64,000 bases of DNA from JAWVFM01 sp963771655 (lineage in GTDB: Bacteria; Actinomycetota; Thermoleophilia; Solirubrobacterales; 70-9): NCBI GenBank assembly GCA_963771655.1, contig CAVYUG010000009.1, positions 1 through 64,000 on the forward strand. Direction: 5' to 3'. Shown piece after piece: positions 24,116-32,674 of the stretch. Made by a program: the position numbers and the translations under genes. The notes beneath the pieces are model-generated. The model was not told the origin of the DNA. It was given only the letters and a program-made list of their open reading frames with translations, and searched no databases. The first letter of the stretch is position 1. The number at the start of each line of letters is the position of its first letter.

Positions 24116-24688
24116 TTAGTCCGGTGACCCCACGCAGCGATATGGCAGCTTGTAGCTCGGAGTTGCTCCACCGGAGCCATAGATGAAGTTTCGGGACGAA
24201 TCCTCGCCGAGCGTCCCACCCCCGAGCCCATAGGGGTTGCTACTGGTCCACTGCGTGGCGACCCACTGGTTCGGCTGAGGTGCGCCGCTGTTCTCGAACA
24301 CGACGGCCAACTCGGCCAGGGTTGGCAAGCGACGCTGGGCCCCGGCGCACGTCTTCAGAGCATCTTCGAGGCTGGCGTCCGCACGAACCGAGTCCTCGAA
24401 GCAAAGACCCGCTGTCTGGCGCATGCCCGACGGACAATGCAGCGCCACGTTGTCGGCGTTCGTCGCGTGGTCGGCGTTGGATGCGGTGTCCGCGCTCGCG
24501 GCGTGCGCCACCGACAGGTCCGCCGCTCGCTTGGTGATCTGCTTGTTCGCCTGCCTCCTGGCGATCTTCTTGACCTTGCCGCCACCCAGCGACGCGATGG
24601 CGAACGAGCCGCCCCCGACCGCGGCGATCAACGCGATGACCGCGATGATGAGCGCCGGAGACGGCACCTGTCGGATTCGTGCAAACAC
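24116..24688 (-). CDS. Membrane-anchored surface protein
   Basis: 190 residues. A hydrophobic segment at about 12-34 (ALIIAVIALIAAVGGGSFAIASL) is followed by a basic stretch (KKIARRQANKQITKRA), a Ser/Ala/Asp/Asn repeat-like linker (SADTASNADHATNADN), and a C-terminal domain with four cysteines (LHCPSG, GLCFED, KTCAG, YRCVG) and LPTLAELAVVF. N-termini of this 'VIALxAAVGGGSFA...KKIARRQANKQI' kind are frequent in Thermoleophilia surface proteins. The C-terminal part resembles lectin-like/DUF1566 domains. Function unknown. Confidence 0.65.
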   Translation of the reverse strand: MFARIRQVPSPALIIAVIALIAAVGGGSFAIASLGGGKVKKIARRQANKQITKRAADLSVAHAASADTASNADHATNADNVALHCPSGMRQTAGLCFEDSVRADASLEDALKTCAGAQRRLPTLAELAVVFENSGAPQPNQWVATQWTSSNPYGLGGGTLGEDSSRNFIYGSGGATPSYKLPYRCVGSPD

Positions 24689-24863
24689 GGTGACCCTCCT
24701 TGTCTTGTATCGAGGACCCCTGCTCGTCCCACCCTACGCCGGGCCAGGGGTGGCAGTCAATACCTGTTCCAGCGCGATCCCCCGCGCGAGCCTCCGCCGG
24801 TCAGCGTCTTGCGCGGCGCGGTCGAAGAGCGAGCCGAAAACCGGCCCCAAGAAGTCGCGCCGC

Positions 24864-24943
24864 CTACTCCCGCAGCCCGGCGGCTTCGAGGGCTTCGGCC
24901 ACGGTCTTGTCGACCCCGGCAGGTTCCGCTTTCGCGGCGTACG
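24864..24943 (-). pseudogene. Orphan C-terminal end of a SnoaL-family gene
   Basis: The complement encodes AYAAKAEPAGVDKTVAEALEAAGLRE-stop. The last ten residues and the DNA (24864-24893) match the conserved tail of the SnoaL family, but no NTF2 core precedes it. It abuts and partly overlaps the integrase remnant on the other strand. Confidence 0.5.
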
Positions 24944-25462
24944 CTTGACGCGCTTGACGCCCTGCCAGCGCGGCTCGACACGCCGCTTCTGTTCCCGGCC
25001 GCTCGCGGCGGCGTCCTCAGCCTCGACAACTGGCGACGACGCGAGTGGCTGCCGGCGATCGAGGCTTCCTGCGTCCGTAGGCCGGCGAGGATCTACGACC
25101 TGCGGAGCAGCTTCGCCTCGAACGCGCTCGCGGCCGGCGTGGCGATCCACGCGCTCGCCCGGATCATGGGCACGTCGGTACGGATGATCGAGCGCCACTA
25201 CGGCGCCCTGCTCGACGGCGCCGCGGGCGATATCGCCGCTCGCCTCGACGCTTTCGAGGCCGAGCGCGACCTCGCGGACGAGGCGGAGGCGGAAAGCGGA
25301 TGGGGCGTTCGGGCCACTACCGGGCCACGGCAGAAAACGGGCCGTCGCCGAGAATGGCTTGGCTATGGGAAGCGGCTGATGGGATTCGAACCCACGACCT
25401 TCTGCATGGCAAGCAGACGCTCTAGCCAACTGAGCTACAGCCGCGCGAGCGCCGGATTATAG
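24938..25462 (+). pseudogene. Truncated tyrosine recombinase, C-terminal part only
   Basis: The first recognisable residues are ALPARLDTPLLFPAARGG, followed by IYDLRSSFASNAL (the H-x-x-R box with Asp for His) and ARIMGTSVRMIERHYGALL with the nucleophile Tyr. The arm-binding and core-binding domains and the first catalytic Arg are missing. The frame runs antisense through the adjacent tRNA-Gly and stops at 25462, the usual arrangement of an integrase at its attachment site. A remnant of an element that entered the tRNA-Gly 3' end. Confidence 0.75.
25371..25444 (-). tRNA. tRNA-Gly (GCC)
   Basis: Read leftwards from 25444: acceptor GCGGCTG pairs with CAGCCGC. The D-arm is AGCTCAGTTGGCTAGAGC, the anticodon stem TCTGC/GCAGA encloses loop TTGCCAT (anticodon GCC), and the T-arm is GTGGG TTCGAAT CCCAT. 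No encoded CCA. The neighbouring integrase remnant points to use as an integration target. Confidence 0.93.
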
Positions 25463-25536
25463 GACCGGCTCATCGGCCCCTCGGCGTCTGGTACAAACCC
25501 GCGCAGGGATAGGAAACCAGGACGAAGGGAACCTCG

Positions 25537-26367
25537 ATGAACCGCAAGCTCCTCGCGGGGCTGCTCGCCTGCGCGGCCCTCGCCGTCGGCGCGCTCGCCC
25601 CCTCCATCGCCTCCGCGTGGGCGCCGGCCACCAGCGCGACCGTCCATCCGGGCGTACAGACCTTCACGGACGGCGCGCAGTGCACGTCGAACTTCGTGTT
25701 CTCGGACGGCTCGACCGTCTACCTCGGTCAGGCCGCGCACTGCTCCGGCACGGGTGGCAGCACGGAGACCGACGGCTGCACGAGCGGCTCGCTTCCGATC
25801 GGTACGCCGGTCGAGCTGAGTGGCGCCTCGAAGCCGGGGACGCTCGTCTACAACTCCTGGCTCACGATGCAGGCCAAGGGCGAGGCCGACGTCGACACCT
25901 GCGACTACAACGACCTGGCGCTCGTGAGGATCGACCCGGCCGACGTCGGCAGCGTGAACCCCTCGGTCCCCGGGTTCGGGGGGCCGACGGGCGTCGGGTC
26001 CGTGGGCGGCCTCGGCTCCACTGTCTACACGTACGGGAACTCCGAGCTCCGCGGCGGCGTCACGAAGCTCAGCCCGAAGCAGGGCATCGTCTACCAGAAC
26101 ACGGGCGGCGGCTGGAGCCACGAGGTCTACACGGTCACCCCCGGCATCCCCGGCGATTCAGGGAGCGGATTCATGAACGCCTCCGGACAGGCGATCGGGA
26201 TCCTCTCGACGCTCCAGCTCGCCCCCACCCCGGCCTCGAACGGCGTTGGCGACCTGGCGAAGGAGATCGCCTATATGCACGCCAACTCCTCGTTCGGCGG
26301 CGTGAACCTCGTGCCGGGGACTCAGCCCTTCAACCCGAGCCTGCTCGGGGCGATCCTCGGCGCATAG
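25537..26367 (+). CDS. Secreted trypsin-like serine protease
   Basis: 276 residues with a signal peptide (hydrophobic 6-25, SIASA site). The chymotrypsin-fold triad is readable: GQAAHC (His), DYNDLALVRID (Asp) and PGIPGDSGSGF (Ser). Cysteines near CTSNF/AAHC and at DGCTSG and DTCDY suggest disulphides. Extracellular. No inhibitor or propeptide is obvious. Followed by a strong hairpin. Confidence 0.88.
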   Translation: MNRKLLAGLLACAALAVGALAPSIASAWAPATSATVHPGVQTFTDGAQCTSNFVFSDGSTVYLGQAAHCSGTGGSTETDGCTSGSLPIGTPVELSGASKPGTLVYNSWLTMQAKGEADVDTCDYNDLALVRIDPADVGSVNPSVPGFGGPTGVGSVGGLGSTVYTYGNSELRGGVTKLSPKQGIVYQNTGGGWSHEVYTVTPGIPGDSGSGFMNASGQAIGILSTLQLAPTPASNGVGDLAKEIAYMHANSSFGGVNLVPGTQPFNPSLLGAILGA

Positions 26368-26376
26368 AACGCGAAA

Positions 26377-26406
26377 GGCCGCCGCGCCGAACCCGGTGCG
26401 GCGGCC
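26377..26406. terminator. Bidirectional hairpin between convergent genes
   Basis: GGCCGCCGC, 12-base loop, GCGGCGGCC: a perfect nine-base-pair stem just after the protease stop and before the convergent gene's end. No T-run. Confidence 0.65.
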
Positions 26407-26428
26407 AATCGCTCAGAGGGTCGGCGCC

Positions 26429-26887
26429 CTAGCGGACGTTGACCCAGTGCGAGTGCGAGAGGGTCAGCTTCTTCTCATTGAAGGTGATGCAGAACTGGAC
26501 CCAGGCCTGACCCGGGACGAGCTTGCCCTTGCTGCCCGGCTCGACCTTATCGACGGTGAAATGCTTGGTGCGCGACTTGCCGTCGCACTTGATCGGGTTG
26601 CGGTGGCTCTGGAGCCAGGCCGCAGCGATCTTGCTCGACCCCTCCTTCTTGAGGGCGTCGTCGCGGACTCCCGTCTTCGTCTCCTTGGCGGAGATCCAGA
26701 GCGTGTCGCCCTTGTCGCAGCGGTAGGTGACCTTGAGGGTTCCCTTCTTCCCGCCCGACTTGATGTGAAGCGGCGTGCCGAACTTCGCGTGGGCCTTCTC
26801 CCCACCTCCGCCGGCGGCCTGCGCGACCGGGACCGCGGCGACTGCCGCGGTGGCCGCGAAGGCGATGAGCGTGCGCTTTAGGTGCAT
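26429..26887 (-). CDS. Small secreted protein of unknown function
   Basis: 152 residues with a clear signal peptide (LIAFAATAAVAAVPVAQA). The mature part is Lys-rich with a beta-type pattern and three cysteines (YRCDKGD, PIKCDG, VQFCIT). No family recognised. Read from an ATG at 26887; monocistronic between a hairpin and the RNase H gene. Confidence 0.65.
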   Translation of the reverse strand: MHLKRTLIAFAATAAVAAVPVAQAAGGGGEKAHAKFGTPLHIKSGGKKGTLKVTYRCDKGDTLWISAKETKTGVRDDALKKEGSSKIAAAWLQSHRNPIKCDGKSRTKHFTVDKVEPGSKGKLVPGQAWVQFCITFNEKKLTLSHSHWVNVR

Positions 26888-26945
26888 CGGTGCCTTCCTG
26901 CCTTTCGGTAGAGCATCTGATTCGAGCGCGGAAGCTTAGAGCGTC

Positions 26946-27353
26946 TCAGGCCGCATCAAGCGTCGAGTTGACGAGCTCGTCCGCCGCTGCGTTCTCGGCC
27001 CGCGGAACGTTTCGGATTGACCAGCGCTCGAAGCCCGCCAGGGCCTCCGTGGCGGCTGCGTGGAGCGGGCGAAGCCCAGCGTCCTTGACCCGATACTCGC
27101 CGCGGACCTGCCGAACCACGAGCTCGGAATCCCCTATGAGCTCGACCTCGCGAGCGCCGAGCTCGTGGGCCCGCCCGATCGCCAGGAGCAGCGCCCGGTA
27201 CTCGGCGACGTTGTTGGTGGCGAGCCCGATCGCCTCGCCGCGCGCCTCGAGGACCCGCCCGTCGGGGGCGGAGACGACGGAGGCGATCGCCGCCGGCCCC
27301 GGGTTGCCTCGAGAACCCCCGTCGAAGTTGACGATCAGGCTCTCGGTACTCAA
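26946..27353 (-). CDS. RNase H-like protein (RNase HI family)
   Basis: 135 residues from a TTG at 27353 overlapping the upstream stop by 4 bp. The catalytic quartet is complete: NFDGGSRGNPGP (Asp), NNVAEYRALLLAI (Glu), IGDSELVVRQV (Asp) and ENAAADELVN (Asp). The short form without a basic hairpin is common in actinobacteria, archaea and plants and degrades the RNA strand of RNA-DNA hybrids. A second, unrelated RNase H (HII) is encoded at 48613. Confidence 0.88.
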   Translation of the reverse strand: MSTESLIVNFDGGSRGNPGPAAIASVVSAPDGRVLEARGEAIGLATNNVAEYRALLLAIGRAHELGAREVELIGDSELVVRQVRGEYRVKDAGLRPLHAAATEALAGFERWSIRNVPRAENAAADELVNSTLDAA

Positions 27354-28081
27354 GCGCTCATCACGCGGAGGCTGCCGTCCTCGTCGATGCGGGCGTTCCA
27401 CTCACGCTCGGAGTCGGAGAGCTCGTCGAGCTCGGAGCCCTTGCGAATCTCCCGCACGGCGCCATGATCGCCCGGGTCGATCTCCCACTGATACCAGGAG
27501 AGCTCCCAGGCGATCGTCACCTTGGCGTCGCCGGCCCGGTTCGAGATCTGGATCGAGGCCTGCGGCTCGCCCAGCGAGCGCGCGAGGCCCGCGACCGTCC
27601 GCCGCGCCTCGCTCACGTTGAAGCGATCGGCCGCGCGCCGCGCGAGCGAATGCGGGTCGGTCGGCCGTGCCTCGGTGACCGATCGTGGCCGGGGCCGCGC
27701 GACGCGCTCGTGATCGGCCTCCTCCGGGGCGCGCTCGACGAAGAGGCGACGCCGCCGCCGCGGCTCTGCGGCATGCTCATCCGGCTGGGCCGCCCCGGCC
27801 GCCGGACCGGTCTCGGTCCCCCGCGCCCGGGCCTGCTCGGCCGCTCGGCTCAACCGTTCCCGAAGGGCCCTGGCGCGGGACGGGCGCTCCGGCCCTTCGG
27901 CCACCGCCGCCGCCAGCTCGCGGGGAAGCCACCCCGCCGCCTCGGCCGGAGTCTTGCAGAGCACGCAAACCCGGCGCGACTCACCGCTCTGCGTCACGTA
28001 GTCCCACAGGCGCTCGCCGCGAAGCGCCGTGCGACCGCACACCGCGCACTGCTCGAAATCAGGGGGCTCGTGCTCGGGCAC
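27350..28081 (-). CDS. Conserved protein with N-terminal zinc ribbon
   Basis: 243 residues. A Cys4 ribbon at the start (CAVCGRTALRGE ... RVCVLCKTPAEAAGW), a long Arg/Ala/Glu-rich disordered middle, and a C-terminal folded part (ARRTVAGLARSLGEPQASI, VTIAWELSWYQWEID). This architecture recurs beside short RNase H genes in Solirubrobacterales as far as I recall, but no function is known. Translationally coupled to the RNase H gene. Confidence 0.65.
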   Translation of the reverse strand: MPEHEPPDFEQCAVCGRTALRGERLWDYVTQSGESRRVCVLCKTPAEAAGWLPRELAAAVAEGPERPSRARALRERLSRAAEQARARGTETGPAAGAAQPDEHAAEPRRRRRLFVERAPEEADHERVARPRPRSVTEARPTDPHSLARRAADRFNVSEARRTVAGLARSLGEPQASIQISNRAGDAKVTIAWELSWYQWEIDPGDHGAVREIRKGSELDELSDSEREWNARIDEDGSLRVMSA

Positions 28082-28127
28082 GCGCCCAACGTAGCAGCGG
28101 CCTCGGCATCATCTATACGTTTTCGCA

Positions 28128-29783
28128 GTGCCCCGTGAGGAGGGAAGCTCGAGCGGCGCGTTGACCGTCACGCTCGTCGCGATGACGCTGTCGGCGAGCA
28201 TGATCCTGGTCGACCAGACCGCGGTGCCGCTCGCGACGCCGCACGTCGTCGAGGACCTCGGTGGCCAGATCGACCAGGGGCCCTGGGTCCTGACCGCGAA
28301 CATCCTGCCGCTGGCCGCGTTCATGGTCCTCGGCGGGCGGCTCGGCGACATGTTCGGCCTGCGGCGGGTCTTCCTGATCGGTGCCGTGATATTCGCGGCG
28401 GCGACGACCCTGGCGGGCTTCGCGCAGGACATGCCGTGGATGATCGCCGCACGCGTCGCCCAGGGCACCGGGGCTGCCCTGATGATGCCCACCTCGGTCG
28501 CCATCGTCAGCTCCGTCTTCCCCGACGAGCGCCGAGGCACGGCGCTCGGCGTGCTGGCCGGGGGGTCGGCGTTCTTCGCGGCTCTGGGACCCGTCCTCGG
28601 CGGAGTGCTCACGAGCATCGACTGGCGCCTGGTCTTCCTCATCAACGTTCCGCTCGCGGTCGCCGCGATTCTCATGACGCGAGCCTTCACACCACCGCTC
28701 GAGCCGCAGCCTGGCACACGTCCTCGGATCGACTGGACGGGTGTGATCACGTTTGCGATCGGCATCGCGTCGCTCACGTTCGGTCTCCAGCAGGGCGAGG
28801 CCGGCTCGTGGGGGGACCCCGGAACCGTCATCCCGCTCATCGTGGGGGTCCTCGGGCTGATCGCGTTCGTCGTCGTCGAGCGAAGGGTCACCAACCCGAT
28901 CATCGAGTTCCGGCTCTTCCGGCATCTGAACTTCCTCGCCGCGAACATCAGCCAGGTCATCGCGGGGATGGTCGAGCTGGGGCTCGGGTTCCTGCTGCCG
29001 TTCTACCTCCTGCTCGTCGTCGGGGCGAGCCCCACCACCGCCGGCCTGGCGCTGATCCCGGGGACGGTCCCGATCATCCTCGCGGGGCCGCTCGCGGGCC
29101 GCGCCTTCGACCGCTGGGGCGGACGGATGCCCCTGGTGATCGGCTTTCTCGTTCTGGCCGCATCCGGCGCCGCGCTCGCCGCCGGCGCGAGCGACGAGTC
29201 GGTTGCGGGGCTCATCCCCGGCCTCGTTCTACAGGGCATCGGCCTCGGAATCGTGCTGACGACGAACGACCCCACGGGCCTCACCGCTCTTGAAGACTCC
29301 GAGCAGGGCGAGGGCGCGGGGATCATCAACACGAGCGAGCAGTTCGGCGGCGCGCTCGGCATCGCGGCGCTCGGCGCGATCGAGCTGAGCTACTACTTCC
29401 ACGCGGTCTACGACAAGCTCGCGGGCCAGGGCATCCACCCCACTCCGCACCAGGTCGACGTCTACCGGAACTTCATCCTTCACGCCGAGCAGACGGGTCT
29501 CAAGGAGGCGCTCGCGAACGCAAGCCACTCCCGGCTCATCCACGGCGGGCTCGAGGCGACCGTCACCGCGCACGTGGACGCCTTCCAGCTCACGTTCATC
29601 GTCAGCGGGGGGCTCTCGCTCCTCGGGGCGCTCGCGATGCTCCTCCTCGTCCGCAGGACCGACCGCTTCGAACGCGGCCGCATCTTCGGCCGGCGCTCGC
29701 GGTGGTATGTGATGACGAGCGGTCGCTCGCCGGCGATTACGCGGAGACCGCCTCTTCGTCCTCCGCCCGCGCAGCAGCGATGA
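28128..29783 (+). CDS. DHA2-family MFS drug/metabolite exporter
   Basis: 551 residues from a GTG, with about 14 membrane helices. VDQTAVPLATPHVVEDLGG resembles motif D1 (normally LDxTIVNVALP) and GGRLGDMFGLRRVFLIG is motif A. The family exports drugs, dyes or metabolites by proton antiport; the substrate is unknown. The last ~40 residues are a basic disordered tail whose coding sequence overlaps the convergent EF-G2 gene by 47 bp. Confidence 0.85.
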   Translation: MPREEGSSSGALTVTLVAMTLSASMILVDQTAVPLATPHVVEDLGGQIDQGPWVLTANILPLAAFMVLGGRLGDMFGLRRVFLIGAVIFAAATTLAGFAQDMPWMIAARVAQGTGAALMMPTSVAIVSSVFPDERRGTALGVLAGGSAFFAALGPVLGGVLTSIDWRLVFLINVPLAVAAILMTRAFTPPLEPQPGTRPRIDWTGVITFAIGIASLTFGLQQGEAGSWGDPGTVIPLIVGVLGLIAFVVVERRVTNPIIEFRLFRHLNFLAANISQVIAGMVELGLGFLLPFYLLLVVGASPTTAGLALIPGTVPIILAGPLAGRAFDRWGGRMPLVIGFLVLAASGAALAAGASDESVAGLIPGLVLQGIGLGIVLTTNDPTGLTALEDSEQGEGAGIINTSEQFGGALGIAALGAIELSYYFHAVYDKLAGQGIHPTPHQVDVYRNFILHAEQTGLKEALANASHSRLIHGGLEATVTAHVDAFQLTFIVSGGLSLLGALAMLLLVRRTDRFERGRIFGRRSRWYVMTSGRSPAITRRPPLRPPPAQQR

Positions 29784-31830
29784 CCTTCTGCGCGATGTGC
29801 GAGGGAATCTCCTCGTAGCGCAGGAACTCCATCCCGTAGTCGCCACGTCCGCCGGTGATCGCTCGCAGGTCGGGCGCGTAATCGAGGACCTCGGCCATCG
29901 GAACCTCGGCCTTGATCTCCGTCACCGAGCCCTTCGGCTCCATGCCGAGCGGGCGACCACGGCGCGAGTTGAGATCGCCGATCACGTCGCCCACCGAGTC
30001 ATCGGGCACGGAGATCGTCATCGCCATGATCGGTTCGAGCAGGTAGGGATCGGCCTCCGCAGCGGCCTGCTTGAAGGCCATCGAGCCCGCGATCTTGAAG
30101 GCCATCTCGGAGGAGTCCACCGTGTGGTACTGCCCGTCGTACAGGCGCACCTTGAGGTCCTTGATCGGGTAGCCGGCGAGGACCCCGCCCGCCATCGCCT
30201 CCTCGATTCCCTTCTCGACGGCCGGGATGAACCCCGACGGGATGGCCCCGCCCTTGATCTGATTCAGGAACTCGAACCCCTCCCCGGCCTCGGCCGGCAT
30301 CAGCTCGATGTGACAGTCGCCGAACTGGCCCCGGCCGCCCGTCTGCTTCTTGTAGCGACCGTGCGCCTTTGCCGGCTTGCGGATCGTCTCGAGGTAGGGC
30401 ACGCGCGGGGGCTTCAGAGCGATCTCGGCGCCGAAGCGCTCCTTCATGCGCTCGACGATCACCTCCACGTGCACCTGCGTGAGACCGGCGATGATCTGCT
30501 CGCCGGTCTCGGGGTCGCGGTGGACGTCGAGGGTGGGGTCCTCCTCCACCAGGCGCCGCAGCGCCGTGGCCGCCTTCTCCTCGTCGCCCTTCGTCTTCGG
30601 CTCATAGGCGAACGCCATCACGGGCGCCGGGAGCTCGAGCGGCGGGAAGCTCGGCGCCACATCGGAGGCTGCGAGCACGTCGCCGGCGCGCGTCTCCCGA
30701 AGCTTCGCCACGGCCCCGATGTCCCCTGGCCCCAGCTCGTCGACGGTGTCCATCTCCTTGCCGCGCGGGCTCGAGAGCTGTCCGATCCGCTCCTTCTGGC
30801 GGCGGGTGGCGTTCACGACGTGGGAGTCGGAGCCAAGGACGCCGGAGTACACGCGCAGCAGGTTGATGCGGCCGGTGTAGGGGTCGGCCGTCGTCTTGAA
30901 CGCGTAGGCGATGAGGTCGCCTCCGGGATCGGGCGCGATCTCCGCCGTCTCGCCGTCGCCGTCGAGGGCCTTGACCGGCCCGCGCATCTCGGGCGAGGGG
31001 AGGTCCTCGACCAGGGCCTCGAGCAGGCGGTTGGTACCCAGGTTGTGCGTCGCCACTCCGCACGTCACCGGGAAGAGGTGGCCCTCGGTGACGCCCTTCT
31101 TGAGCGCCGAGACGATCTCGGAGTGCGAGATCTCCTCGCCCTCGAGATAGCGCTCCATGAGCTCGTCGGAGTTCTCCGCGACCTCGTCCATGAGCTTCTC
31201 GCGGTACTCCTCCGCCTGCGCCGTGAGCTCATCCGGGATCTCCACCTCGGCGGCATTTCCGCGGCCCTCGCCCGAGTACTCGAACGCCTTCATGTCGATC
31301 AGATCGATGACCCCGCGGGTCTCGTGCTCGGAGCCGATCGGGATCTCGGTGGCGACGACGTGGTTGCCGAACGCCGACTGAAGCGACTCGAGGGAGCGGA
31401 AGAAGTCGGCGCGCTCGCGGTCGAGCATGTTCACGAACACGAGCCGGGGCAGGCCCGCCTCGTCGGCGCGGGTCCAGAGGCGCTCCGTGTTGACCTCGAC
31501 GCCCATGACGCCGTTGACGACGACGACCGCGGCGTCGACCACCCGCAGAGCCGCGAGCGTGTCGGCGACGAAGCTCGGCTCGCCCGGAGTGTCGATCAGG
31601 TTGATCTTGCGCCCGTCGTGCTCGAAGGAGGCGACGGCAGCGTCGATCGACATTTGACGAGCCTGCTCGTCGGTCTCGTAGTCGGCGACGGTCGAGCCGT
31701 CCTCGACCTTGCCGAGGCGGTTCGTCACCCCGGCCTCGAAGAGGATCGCCTCGGCGAGGCTCGTCTTCCCCGCCCCTCGGTGGCCGATCAGGGCGACGTT
31801 TCGAATCCGGTCAGGCGGCTTCGCTGCCAC
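29737..31830 (-). CDS. Elongation factor G-like translational GTPase (EF-G2 type)
   Basis: 697 residues with the five-domain EF-G layout. The G domain has GHRGAGKTS (P loop, 16-24) and DTPGEPSFVAD (G3, where EF-G normally has DTPGHVDF). G4 reads NMLDRERADF instead of NKxD. Domain IV carries TGGRGQFGDCHIELMP and domain V the usual RRGRPLGMEP. These substitutions are typical of the actinobacterial EF-G2/FusA2 group, whose role is unclear (recycling or stress rather than bulk translocation is proposed). Last gene of the XerD-sigma-EF-G2 run. Confidence 0.88.
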   Translation of the reverse strand: MAAKPPDRIRNVALIGHRGAGKTSLAEAILFEAGVTNRLGKVEDGSTVADYETDEQARQMSIDAAVASFEHDGRKINLIDTPGEPSFVADTLAALRVVDAAVVVVNGVMGVEVNTERLWTRADEAGLPRLVFVNMLDRERADFFRSLESLQSAFGNHVVATEIPIGSEHETRGVIDLIDMKAFEYSGEGRGNAAEVEIPDELTAQAEEYREKLMDEVAENSDELMERYLEGEEISHSEIVSALKKGVTEGHLFPVTCGVATHNLGTNRLLEALVEDLPSPEMRGPVKALDGDGETAEIAPDPGGDLIAYAFKTTADPYTGRINLLRVYSGVLGSDSHVVNATRRQKERIGQLSSPRGKEMDTVDELGPGDIGAVAKLRETRAGDVLAASDVAPSFPPLELPAPVMAFAYEPKTKGDEEKAATALRRLVEEDPTLDVHRDPETGEQIIAGLTQVHVEVIVERMKERFGAEIALKPPRVPYLETIRKPAKAHGRYKKQTGGRGQFGDCHIELMPAEAGEGFEFLNQIKGGAIPSGFIPAVEKGIEEAMAGGVLAGYPIKDLKVRLYDGQYHTVDSSEMAFKIAGSMAFKQAAAEADPYLLEPIMAMTISVPDDSVGDVIGDLNSRRGRPLGMEPKGSVTEIKAEVPMAEVLDYAPDLRAITGGRGDYGMEFLRYEEIPSHIAQKVIAAARAEDEEAVSA

Positions 31831-31854
31831 TGACCCGCACCTTATAACGCGCGG

Positions 31855-32631
31855 CTAGCCCTGGAAGCGCGAGCGAAGGCTCAGAACGGCTTTGGTGTGG
31901 AGCTGAGAGACGCGCGACTCGGTGACGCCGAGGATCTCGCCGATCTCGCGCAGGGTCAGGTTCTCGTAGTAGTAGAGAGCCACCACGAGACGCTCGCGCT
32001 CCGGCAGCGACTCGATCGCGTCGGCGAGCCGGTCCTTGAGCTCCGTGGTCTGCGCCTCGGCCTCGGGATCAGCCGCGCGCGGGTCGCGGATCGTGTCGAG
32101 AACCGAGATCTGTCCCCCTCCGCCCTCCGGGTCGGCGAAGGTCCACAGGTCGTCGAGCGCGAGGACCGACGAGTTCGCGATCTCGAGCAGCGCGTCGTGG
32201 AAGTCCTCGACCTCCATCTCGAGCCGCGCGGCCATCTCCTCGTCGGTGGGCGCGCGCCCAAGCTCGGCCTCGAGCGCCGCGTTGGCCTTCTCGATGTCGC
32301 GGGCCCGTGAGCGAACCGACCGCGGAACCCAGTCGAGGGACCGGAGCTCGTCGATGATCGCTCCCTTGACCCGGGCGACCGCGAAGGTCTCGAACTTGAC
32401 GTCGCGGTCGAGCTCGTAGCGCTCGATCGCCCCGATCAGGCCGAGCAGGCCGTAGGAGACGAGGTCGGCCTCCTCGACGTGCGACGGCAGCCCTGAGGCC
32501 ATTCGGCCGGCGATGAACTTGACGAGCGGCGAGTAGGCGACCACGAGCCGCTCACGCGCTCGTTCGTCGTCCTCGTTCTTGTAGCGGCCCCAGAGCTCAC
32601 GAAGCTCAACCGCCTTGACGTTCGTCTCCAT
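31855..32631 (-). CDS. Sigma-28-family RNA polymerase sigma factor (FliA/WhiG)
   Basis: 258 residues: region 2 (YSPLVKFIAGRMASGLPSHVEEADLVSYGLLGLIGAIERY, then FETFAVARVKGAIIDELRSLDWVPRSVR), region 3 (LGRAPTDEEMAARLEM) and region 4 (LPERERLVVALYYYENLTLREIGEILGVTESRVSQLHTKA) are complete. Actinobacterial members act in differentiation (WhiG) or motility (FliA). It lies 43 bp after the recombinase gene and 24 bp before EF-G2. Confidence 0.92.
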   Translation of the reverse strand: METNVKAVELRELWGRYKNEDDERARERLVVAYSPLVKFIAGRMASGLPSHVEEADLVSYGLLGLIGAIERYELDRDVKFETFAVARVKGAIIDELRSLDWVPRSVRSRARDIEKANAALEAELGRAPTDEEMAARLEMEVEDFHDALLEIANSSVLALDDLWTFADPEGGGGQISVLDTIRDPRAADPEAEAQTTELKDRLADAIESLPERERLVVALYYYENLTLREIGEILGVTESRVSQLHTKAVLSLRSRFQG

Positions 32632-32674
32632 ACGTTCGCTTCAGGAAGGGTCCGGAACGTTATCTGGCCGGTGC

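Noticed and set aside
24437..24937. Upstream part of the long frame that contains the integrase remnant
   Set aside because: It lies antisense to the surface protein gene and has no integrase-like residues. Only the part from about 24938 is convincing, so the feature starts there.
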